Assembly (NCBI GenBank): GCA_947593585.1
Contig: CANQDP010000009.1
Location: forward strand, 1 to 51,882
From: an uncultured Clostridia bacterium
Lineage (GTDB): Bacteria > Bacillota > Clostridia > Christensenellales > UBA1242
Length of the DNA: 51,882 nt
Reading direction: 5' to 3'
In this document: positions 17,263 through 27,800 of the stretch, in pieces
Layout: every line of letters begins with the position of its first letter
Position numbering within the stretch: position 1 is the stretch's first letter
The notes under the pieces: generated by a model
What the model saw: only the letters and a program-made list of their open reading frames with translations
Databases searched by the model: none
Told to the model about the DNA's origin: nothing
Program-made: the position numbers and the translations under genes

Positions 17263-18270
17263 TTAATCCACAATTATTTTTGCTCTAATTTTTGAGAATT
17301 TTGTGCCAATCTCATATTCACTTGAGTTGATATATTTTGCATATTTTTTTAAATTATTTTCTTTGCCCAAAATTGACACATAATCACCCTCTTTAAGATT
17401 GGTGTTTGACACATCTATCATGAAACAGTCCATGCAAATATTTAGCACCTTGCAGTCGGCATTTTTGACCTTTAAATTTATGCCCAAAAAACTTAGGTCA
17501 AACCCATCTGCATATCCCACAGGCACAACTGCCACCCGCATGCGATTGTGTGCAACAAAGCGATAGTCGTAGCCAACCAAATCGTTGGGCTCAACCTCAT
17601 TAATTTTGGCAATGTGCGATTTAATTTCCACAACGGGGGCAGTGCCATTTGATTTATTAAACAAGTCAAAGCCAATGCGCACCATATCCAATTCGTGGCT
17701 ATGATTTTCACTTGCAAAACTATTGTCCGCATGGACTATTGGATTAAAGCCCATATCTTTGCACGCTTTCACAAATTTGGTGAAAACCCGCATTTGCTCA
17801 TCTATGAAATTGTCCATTGTGGCAAAGTGAGTGAAAATGCCTTCTAAATTGAGATTGCTATTTTTGATAAGTTTAAGAGCGGAGCAAAATTCCTCGAAAT
17901 CTTTAAACCCATATCTATTCATGCCAGAATTGATTGTTAAATGAATTTTGATTTTCTTTTTTGAGGCGACCAGACGCTTCACTTCGGCAAGAGATTGGAC
18001 AGCCTGAGAAAAATCTTCATTACACTCATCAAGTGGGCCAACAATCAAAATGTTGTTTTGGCAAAGCCTTCTCACCTGCCTTGCCTCGTCAAAGCAAGCC
18101 ACGCCAAAAAAATCAGCATAAGGTGAAAGAATTTTAACCGCCTCTTTCAACCCCACACCATAAGCGTTTGCTTTAACCATTGCACAGACAAGTGCGTTTG
18201 GATTGCGCTGCCTGACATGGTTTATGTTTTCTATCAAAAATTGTTTGTGAATGATTTTGAAATTAAACAT
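17263..18270 (-). CDS. alr: Alanine racemase
   Basis: A 335-residue PLP enzyme making D-alanine for peptidoglycan. The PLP lysine is K33 in MVKANAYGVG; the second catalytic base is Y234 in LVGYDYRF; conserved VGYADG (251-256) and NICMDCFMIDV follow. It is a little shorter than the common 370-390 residues, mainly at the C-terminus, but both catalytic residues are present. It follows queH by 14 nt on the same strand, and no clear ribosome binding site precedes its ATG (18268-18270), so translation may depend on coupling with queH. An amino-acid racemase with different specificity cannot be excluded. Confidence 0.92.
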   Translation of the reverse strand: MFNFKIIHKQFLIENINHVRQRNPNALVCAMVKANAYGVGLKEAVKILSPYADFFGVACFDEARQVRRLCQNNILIVGPLDECNEDFSQAVQSLAEVKRLVASKKKIKIHLTINSGMNRYGFKDFEEFCSALKLIKNSNLNLEGIFTHFATMDNFIDEQMRVFTKFVKACKDMGFNPIVHADNSFASENHSHELDMVRIGFDLFNKSNGTAPVVEIKSHIAKINEVEPNDLVGYDYRFVAHNRMRVAVVPVGYADGFDLSFLGINLKVKNADCKVLNICMDCFMIDVSNTNLKEGDYVSILGKENNLKKYAKYINSSEYEIGTKFSKIRAKIIVD

Positions 18271-18284
18271 ATTTTAATATATGC

Positions 18285-18863
18285 TTAATTTTTTGCTTTG
18301 CTAAACTCACACCCACAATAATCTTGCCTATATATGCCACGCTCTTTGCAAATTTCAATGCTCCTTAAAAAGCCGTTTTCTTTTTTAAAATCGGCGTGGA
18401 GATATTTAACATTAAATTGTTTTTCAAATGCTTCGCCAACAGAATTTATAAATTCGGCATCTTTGTGCGGACTTATTGACAGGGTGGTGGTTACCATTTC
18501 AAAATCATTTTGGCTTGCAAATTCAAATGCTTTTTGCATTCTATATGCTATGCACATCTTGCACCTCTCTCCGCCCTCTTTTTCTTGCTCTTTGCCCTTC
18601 ACCAAGGATAAAAATTCGTTGTGGTCATAGCCCACATCAACAACCAGCACTCCCAATTTTTTAAATTCATTTTTCCTTGTTGAAAATTCGCTTTCTGGAT
18701 AGATGTTTGGATTGAAGAAAAAATATGTGATGCTAAAATGCTCTTTCAATTTTTCAATCACTGCAGATGAGCATGGTGCACAGCAGCAATGCAAAAGAAG
18801 CCTTGGTTTATAGCCAAGGCTTGCTATTTCTTCATGCATTAGCTTGTTATAGTCCGTTTTCAT
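18285..18863 (-). CDS. queH: Epoxyqueuosine reductase QueH
   Basis: A 192-residue DUF208/QueH family protein catalysing the last step of queuosine synthesis in tRNA, reduction of epoxyqueuosine. Cysteine motifs: HCCCAPCSS (C26-C28, C31), ERCKMCIAYRM and DYCGCEF at the C-terminus, fitting the metal and iron-sulfur binding pattern of the family. Length is normal. It is the first gene of a queH-alr pair. The promoter -10 (TAGAAT) ends 6 nt before the ATG and there is no ribosome binding site, predicting a leaderless mRNA. The -35 overlaps the stop codon of the giant lipoprotein gene. Confidence 0.94.
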   Translation of the reverse strand: MKTDYNKLMHEEIASLGYKPRLLLHCCCAPCSSAVIEKLKEHFSITYFFFNPNIYPESEFSTRKNEFKKLGVLVVDVGYDHNEFLSLVKGKEQEKEGGERCKMCIAYRMQKAFEFASQNDFEMVTTTLSISPHKDAEFINSVGEAFEKQFNVKYLHADFKKENGFLRSIEICKERGIYRQDYCGCEFSKAKN

Positions 18864-18869
18864 GCTAAT

Positions 18870-18897
18870 ATTCTAACACAATTTTGAAATTTGTCAA
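18870..18897 (-). promoter_or_regulatory. Promoter abutting queH
   Basis: Minus strand TTGACA (18892-18897), 16 nt, extended TGT-TAGAAT (18870-18875), then 6 nt to ATG. It overlaps the end of the upstream giant gene; no terminator separates them. Confidence 0.8.
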
Positions 18898-21800
18898 TTA
18901 ATCAAATTAAATGTGTATGCAATCTCTGCCAAATCATTGAAGTTGAAGTTGAGCGAAATTTTGGTGATTGCGCTATAAGAATATGTTACAGTCTCTTCTT
19001 CCACACCCTCAACTTGACTAGCGATTGCCAAAGCAAACAAAGCAACAAGTGTGTGAGCGTTTTTGCTCGTTAGTTGACCTTCTGGGCCGGAGGTGATTTT
19101 AAACTGCTCATCGTCAATCGAGCCAACATCTTGCATATAGCCAATATCAAACACGATTGCATAATAAGGAGTGATATCCGGCTCAAACTCAAGCACATCG
19201 TTTGTGAGAATGTTATAATCTGTGCCATTTGATGAATAGATGTGAATTTTATATTTATCCCTTTCGTCTATGCTTGTTAGTGGAGTGAGTTCCTTTTTCT
19301 CATCTGCTTTGTATGCGCACAATTTTAATTCATTCACGCTATCGCTTGTGATGATAACCATTTCATCGGAATACGTCCTCGACCAAGTGTTGAAGGCGGT
19401 GATTTTTGCGCCCACAACATACATAATGTTCGTGCCAGAAATTCCGCCAACTGAGTTGATAATGTTTGCAAAAGGTGTGTCATACACCGCTCCGCCAAGT
19501 GATGCGTTATCCACCATGCCGACTGTGTCTATATCAAAATCGCCATTAAACACCATCACGCGATTTTCATCGTCATAGCCATATTTGGAGATATACTCAT
19601 TTGTGGCAAACTGATGAGTGAAATCATTAGTTTGAACTGTGCCCACTGCAATGCCTAGCACAGCTTTGCTCTCTGTGGCGAGATTTAGATTTGGACGCCC
19701 TTCTGTGAATGTGTAGAAATCTTTAAGATTATCAACCATATAGGTGAGCGTGGATAGGGTTATTGTGGAATTTTCGATAAACTTGATTTCTCTATCATTC
19801 ACAAGATATCTCAAATCTTCACTCGGAATGACTTTATCGTCCCTGCACTCGCTATTGATTGAGCCAGCCCCGGCAGTGGACGATGTGAACACTGTTTTAT
19901 CTATTGCTGCACCTATTAAGCCTCCTGTGAAATATCCTTTAAGTTCGCCAGAGAATGAAGAGTTTATCACATAGCCATTCACACTTCTGCCCACAAGTCC
20001 GCCAACTGTTGTGCCGTCCATTGCCATTACGATTGTGGCACTTGCCCGGCTATCTTTAATAAGCCCGCCTAAATTTAAGCCGACTAAACCGCCAGACACA
20101 TATTTTGAGCGACCAAACACATCTTGTGAGGCTTCAAACGAGCAGTTTTCAATGACACCGCGATTTTCGCCCACAAGTCCGCCAGAGATTTGCCCACCTT
20201 GCATGCTTCCGCTAGTTAGAGAGGCATGGCTATTGACGAGTTTTACGCGCTCTCCCACTAGACCAACAAGCGAGCCAACCGTCTTGCCAATTACTGTTAT
20301 ATCACCATTGGCAGTAAGATTTTTTGCCTCTATATAGCCAGAGTTTACATTTCTCACCGCATTAATATTAAAGTTTGAATTTGAAACGCCATCTAAAATT
20401 CCTGCCACTGCGCCAGCATAATAAACATCTTTAAGGTTAGATTCTTTGCCATTGTTTGTGGACATATAAATGCTATATGAGTTGCTAACAAGTTTGCTTT
20501 CGCTATTCACACTAACATTTGCCACAACGCCGTCCAAATCGAAACTGCCTCTAATCAAACCGGCAAGACCGCCAACAGCATTCCTCCCTAAGATGACAGA
20601 ACCATTTGAATCCAGCTCGATATGATACACTCTAAATCCGTCCACAATGCCCGCCAGCATGCCGACAGCCTGAGTGTTTGAAGCCAAGATTGACGATGCT
20701 TTAATCCTTAAATTTGCAACCACATTTGGAATGGTGGCATCTCCGCTAGATTTCAAATCTCTAAACAGGCCAATCGCTTCAAGGTTGTTTGATGAGAAAA
20801 TCATCAAATTATCCACCGTCATGTCGTTACCCTGAATGTTGCCACTAAATGAGCGCGTGCTTGTTTCTGGTGAAACTCCCACATCTTCAAAATTGAAATC
20901 TGCCACTAGGCGGAAGAACCTATTTGTGTCATTTTTAAAGTAATAGTTCCATGTTCGCAAATCGTAGATAATGATAGGGTTATTTTTGAGCCCATAGCCA
21001 TTATCGTAAAGAATGGTTTTTTCTGTGCCCAATTCTTCATCTTCTTGCACTTCCACCATTCTAAGACCAACATACCTATTCTTTTGACCGCTAGTTAGAG
21101 CACCATTATATTTCACTTCCACTTGTGTGGAAACGAGCGTTGGCGTTGAGTTAGGCAAAATCTGCCACACGCCATTTGCGTTGTCGCCAAACATAAACCC
21201 TTGATAACTATCTTGATAGAAGCTATTCAAAGTGTTGATGTGAGAAACGCCCGGCGTTTTATATTGTAAATTATAGAAATCTTCGCTAATAGTTAAGTTA
21301 ATTATTTCTATTGAGTTTGAAATTGTGCCCGCCGTTGAGCCTTTTTGAGTGAACATTGGATATTCACCCACATGCCAATCGCCTGAATTAATGTTGGTGT
21401 AGCAAGTGGAGATTGTGCCGCCTGCATTGTCGCTAACAAAGCCGCTGAAAGTTGCACTTCCTGCGCCATCAAATATCACATAACAATCGTTAATTTTGCT
21501 TGAATTTGTGCGCACAAAACCTGCCAAAATCGAGTTTCGAGCAAAGATGTTGCTTTGTGAGTTGGTTGTGCCCGCTTTCACATAACTCATTGAAATTTCT
21601 GCTTCAACGGTCCTATTATTAATAGTTGTGCTTCCCGAGTTTTCCACTGCAAAGCCACCCACATTTGCTGTGATGTTGCTTTCAATCGCTGGCACAAATC
21701 TATTGTGCGCTAGGATATAACCCGTTTTGTTGATATAAATGCTTTCGTCATCGCTATTATATCTATGATAATCCACCTTGCGAGCGTCCGCTTCCTCAAG

Positions 21801-24800
21801 AGAAAATTCTTCACTTGCGTCAAATGCGCATGACGCAATTTTTGCATTATTTTGATAGACCAAGCCACCGATGTTTGCAAAGCCTGCTATTGCCAATCTG
21901 CTTATTGAATTTGTGATATATCCACTATTTACGCACACCAATCCGCCGATGTTGAAGTTTGCAATCTGGGTGCTATTTTCAAACGCCGTTGCCCTGATTG
22001 CCACTCCGCCCGACACTGTGCAATTTGTGACGATGCCTTCATTTACGGCAGCAAGACCACCGAAATACGCCGTGGAATAAGTGATGTTTGAATTAGTGCA
22101 AAGGTCAAAATATTCTGTGCCCGTGATTGGCTCGCTGCCATTGATGAAGCCAAGCCGCCTATCCGTTCCGTCCATTAAATAGATAACTTCAAGATTAGAC
22201 ACCAACATATTTGGATATATATGCTCAAACAATCCCGCGCGGATGTCCGTGTCATTAAAGCCAGCAAAACTCTTAATTATGATTTTTCTGCCATTGCCGT
22301 CAAATGAAGCCACATTCACATCTATAGGAGTGTATTCTTCAAACACAAGGTCATTGCCCAAAATGTAATTGATTGTTCCACTATTGGACATATTCATAAA
22401 GTCATCTTCATTTTTAATGACTTTTGGCTCTAAGAATGAAGTGGAGTTATCAAAACTTATTCGATAAGAATAGTTGAAGTGTTGAGTGCCTGAATATTGG
22501 TTAACTTCCCAACAATAATTGCTTTCATCTAACGCTAACGACACATTTAATTTGAGTGCCAAATCACCATCGTCATTTGAGTTGACAATTATGCTAAGCC
22601 CCTGCCCTTCAATGAAACTGATTGAGCCGACATTGGTGTCGGTTAAAGGCTCGCCATTTTTTAGCAGTTGCACATACTCATAACTCAACGCCTCTTGCGT
22701 GTTTAGTGCTCGCAAAATGCTATTTATGGCAATCAGTTCTTCACTAACTGACACTGAAGAGCCCAAATCTGGATTATATAAATAACTATTCGTCCAATAA
22801 TTATAGTTATCATAATAACTAATATCGGTTGGAGATAGATAGAAAATCAAATCCATTGGCACAGCGTAATCACCATATAAAATTCTAGTGGTTTCATACT
22901 GATTTGGTGCGAAATTAACCCGGCTGCTATTCACACTTATATTGTGGATAACAAATCGTGCAATCCTAAAAATCAAAGAGGTTTCAGCCGTTTCAACCGT
23001 GCCATTATTAAGGGTTAAACTCGTTTCTGCCGTGAGTTTAATGCGCTTGCCTAATAAATCGTCAGATAAGCCCTTTTTCCACTGCAACTCATATCGTGAA
23101 CCAACAATGTTTACTATGTCAAAATACTCTTCAAAGGTTAGAGATGAATCTTTAACACCATTTACGTCCACAAATTCGCCACTAATAGAAGGCTCTGTGT
23201 CCGCATTTCTAACGGTTACATCCAAACTTGCAGGCACATTATTTGCCAAATAAATTGGCGAGGCAACATTATCACTATTGTTGAGATGCACGCCGTTTGG
23301 GTCAACATAATCCATAGTAACTTGCGGCTTCATTTTTATGTCCAAATCAAACACAGCCGAAGCAATTCGCTGACCGAAATCGTCATACGCCACAACCGTG
23401 ATTTGATGAATTCGTGAAGTGTAGCGTTGGTCAATCGTGGTGGAAACATAAATTTTATCTTCATATCCGCCACCCGCTTTTGCAATCTTTTCTAACCTTA
23501 TGCCTTTGCCTTCACCTGTGGCAGATTCCACATCAAGCCTTGGCATTGTGGTGCCACCAAGACCGGTGAGTTGAGTGAATAGCACTTCCTCTCCCGACAC
23601 AGGGTCAAGAATGTTGAGATATTTATAATATCCGTTATCTGGATAGACGCTTATAATCATTAAGCCACGCCTATCTGGGCGCAAAATGTTATTTAACTCG
23701 CGCTGACCGTCCTCATTAAATGTGTAGTTTTCAATCTTTAAAGAATGAATTAATTGTGGGAAGAGATTGAATGTTACGCTCTTGCTGCCAGCACCCTCCA
23801 AGCTGAAGATAATAGTGAGGGTTTTTGGCTCTTCGATATGAAGTTCGTTGCTGAATTTCACTCTATATTTAACTTCTTGCACTCCGCCAACCAATTCGTG
23901 GCTCGCTTGCACAAATTCCACATAGTCTGCCACATTTTGAACAGGAGTGGCATTGTTTTCATCCGCAACAGAAATTGCCGAAATGATATTTTCAACCGCA
24001 AGTTCTTCATCTGTTAGAGGCAAATCTGTGGTGATAAGCGCACTAACAATGGTTGAGTTTGTTGGGTAAAGATTAACTTCTTCATAGGTTAAGTTGATTT
24101 GTGAAGGTCCGCGATAAGTTTTGAGCTTAAATGAAATTGTGTCTTCATAATCAATTTTTGCCGTGTGAGTTTCCTCTCTTTGAGTGTGAGTTGCTGCATC
24201 TTCCACCGTTGAAGTAAATTCAATTTGCAAATATGGCTGAATGGTGATTGCCAACTCGCCATCTAACTGCTCTATCACTTGAATGCTAAATGGTTGTGAT
24301 GGGTTTAAACTCGTTTTGCCACCAACTAAGCGATTTTCGCTGATTGAGATATAGTTGTTTAAATCAAAGCCTTCAATTTGCTCGCCAAGATATTCAACCT
24401 GAACATCTAAATAAATGCGCTTGTCTGTTTCATACTCATATTCCACCTGCTCATCTGAGCCGGAAATTAAATAGTGTTCACTTCCGCTAGACACAGACAC
24501 ATATTGTTTGCCCTTGCCCTTAGCGATGTTTTGCGTGGTGCTTGCAATGCTATCTCTTTCTTGATTGCTTGTGCTAATCACAAAATTGCCAATAGGTGCG
24601 CTAACATCAACAATAATTTCACACCTTATCATTGGATTAAGCACAGGATAAAGCACAATTTTTGCCTGCCCAATATCCAACACATTAATATAGCCATCAC
24701 CATAGATGCTTATCACATCTGTGCCTTCTATCACTTCAATAGATATGCGTGCACCTTCTATATCTGCTTCAATATTTAGGCAGTCTTCAATGCGATACCT

Positions 24801-27800
24801 ATTAAATTTTTCGTTTAACGCCGACCTAATTAGTTGATAATTTGGAGTGGTGGCGTCTAGGTTGAATTTGCGAATTTCTAAGTGCAATAGGTTTGGAATT
24901 AACGCTCCGTTTTCGTTTGTTAGTTGAGTTTTTGCACTTGCAACCAAACTAGAAGGCGCAAGCTCAAAAATTGGCTCGTTGTTGTGCGTTAGATAGATAT
25001 ATCCGCCGTTGAGAGTGTCGTCCTTAGCCCAAAATTCCGCATATTGCACAGAAGTGATGTCAAATTCATTTGCCGCATCTCCCTCGTTTGGCACTGCGCC
25101 AAATTTTGAAATTTGAAGCGATGAATTAAACACATTCACAGAGTAAACATAATAGTGAATTGAACTATCGTTTGAAACCGCAAAATCAAAGGACTTATCT
25201 TCCAAAATAGAGTTGGTAATTTTGCCCACAAAATATGCATTGAATATGATTGCATAGTTTTCACTATAGCAAACGCCCCAACAACTGCTCCCGCTTGCCG
25301 CCAATAGAGCATTAACACTGCAACTTGATATGATGGTTACACCATCTGCATCGCTAGTGTTGTAAGTGCCGTCATTGTGATATTGTGTGTCCTCCGCAAA
25401 GCCAACGGCATATCCAATCGCACCTGCCACATAATTATTGCCAGAGATGTCCGCCTTTGTGGCTTTGTCAAAAGTGGTTGTGAGATTTGAATAATCCCAT
25501 TTATAACTCATCACTGAGCAGTAATTAAACACGCCAAATCTTGAATATCCCGCAATGCCACCAACATAGTCATGCCCCGAAATGGAGTTTTCTTGCCCAG
25601 CCACAAATTGAATTTTGCAATCTATATAGCTTCCACCCTCATCATATCCAACAATTCCGCCCACATAATCGTTGCCGGAGATTGAAGCGTTGGTTTTTAA
25701 ATTTGAGAAAGCAAATCCGTCCTCGCTTCCAAAATCAATCTTTGAAATTGGGTTTGAAGTGAAAGACGATGTGGTGGTGGTAACCGTTGCTATTAGTTTG
25801 TTTGTTGCGTTTTGCCCGATTATGCCACCAACACGGTTGTTTCCCCTAATTGAGCCAGTTACAAACGCATTTTTGATTGAGCCTCCCATTTGATTTAACC
25901 CAACCACACCACCAACCGAACTCATTTCATTTGTTAGCCCGCTTGCCAATATGTCAATGCTTGCCATTGCCCCCATATCGTTAATCACAACCGATAGCAC
26001 ATTGATTGCATAATTAACCGGTTTTATGCGTGCATAAGTTAGATTTATTCTATGAGTTGCGTCCGTTTGATAGTATAGAGTGCCTGTGTTCACACCGGCA
26101 ACTGAGCCGAAATGAACTTCCGCCTCGCCTGAAACTTCTATGCTTCCGCTCACCCCAACAATAGAGGCAGTTGTGTAGGACACAACACCATAATTTGCGC
26201 CCACCAATCCGCCAAAGAACACACTGCCAGATTGAAGTTGCGCATTGCCGGAAATGTTTAAACTAACATTCGTTAATGTGCCCCTATTTTCTGCAATTAG
26301 CCCCAAATTGCCCTCCACTGCGCCAGAATATGCAGCAGTGTATTCAAAATTGATGTTGCTTATGCTTCCGTAAACTCCGCCAATTAAGTTTCTAAATGAA
26401 TTGTTTAGAGTTATGCCATAGATTGAGTAAACATAAGTTTCCCCTTCCATTTCATAAGAACTGAAATTCGCATATAGGTTTGGCAAAGGTGATTTTTGCT
26501 CATTTGCCGTGTTTAAGTTGATATTTGCAAGCAAACTATAGTAAACGCCACGGCTATTTTCGTCCGTGCGCATTGCCCAGAAATCGTCTGCATTCTTCAC
26601 GATAAATGGATTTTTCTCACTACCGTCCGAAAGCAACAGATTAAACTCTTGATAAGCACCTTTGTGCCCGTCCAATAAAAACTCGTCTGGATAAATTTGC
26701 TGACCGGAAGTTATTGTTTGATAAAGTGCGTCTTTAGCAAAAACCAATAACCTTGCACCATTAACCATGCCATTCACAATAATTTCGCTGCTATCATTAT
26801 CAATTTCTAGTGCGCTGGTTGCGATTGTGTTGCCACCACCATCAACCGCCACCATAACCACATCATTGCCAAAGGTTTGATTGCCCGTTTCAGAATAAGA
26901 CGATGCGTCAATCTTCTTCACTTCTTTATCTTTCAAATTTAAGTATAAATATTGCCCAGCCTGATTAACATCCAAATTTGTGCTGATTTCAACGCGGTCG
27001 CTCACAATAGGGCGTTCGATTATAACCACGAAACCCTTGAAAATTGTGCGGCTATACTGCCTAACAAAGCCATAAATTTCCACGCGCTGGTTCACTAAAC
27101 CCACGCCGTGGATATTAGTAACCAACGAATAATCTTCCTGCTCTAAATCATCCCCACTTGCCACAGGTTGAGAGGATAGCCAAAGCACATTTTTGCCCTG
27201 CTCGCCCAACACAGAATAAGTTTCAAAACCATTCACCCCAACCGCATTAAATGTTGGAATGTGAAGATATTGCTTTAGATTGTCGTCTATGGTTAATGAC
27301 AAATCTAGATTAGCATAATCTTTATAGTAAGCCCCCAAATATTCATAAGGATACCTTGTGATTGCACTCGTGGAAGGAGAAAGCTCAATGTCCTCATTCT
27401 CAACAGGCTCATAGATAAAGAATGTGAAAGAGCAGGTTAAATCTTGCGTTACATCCTCTTGCTTTGCCAAATAAGCATAGGTGAAAATGGACACCTTAAA
27501 TTCCACTTCAACCACATAATCCACACCATCCACTTTGCTGCCCTCTTTAAAGACGAGGTCAAAAAGAGTTGGGTCATTTCTTCTTGGTGAAATTTGGATG
27601 AACCTATCCCCATTTGCTTTTGCGCTGCAAGCGTATGAATTTGGCACAACCACGCCAGAATTTAGAATGTTGTCATTCAGCGAAATTGCAAATTCAACAT
27701 TTCTTCCGCTCACGCCCACATTTGTTGCCACAATGAAGTCTGCTTCAACATCATACTTATAACTTCCATCTGCTCTGCGGTTGATATAGTTATAAGCGCT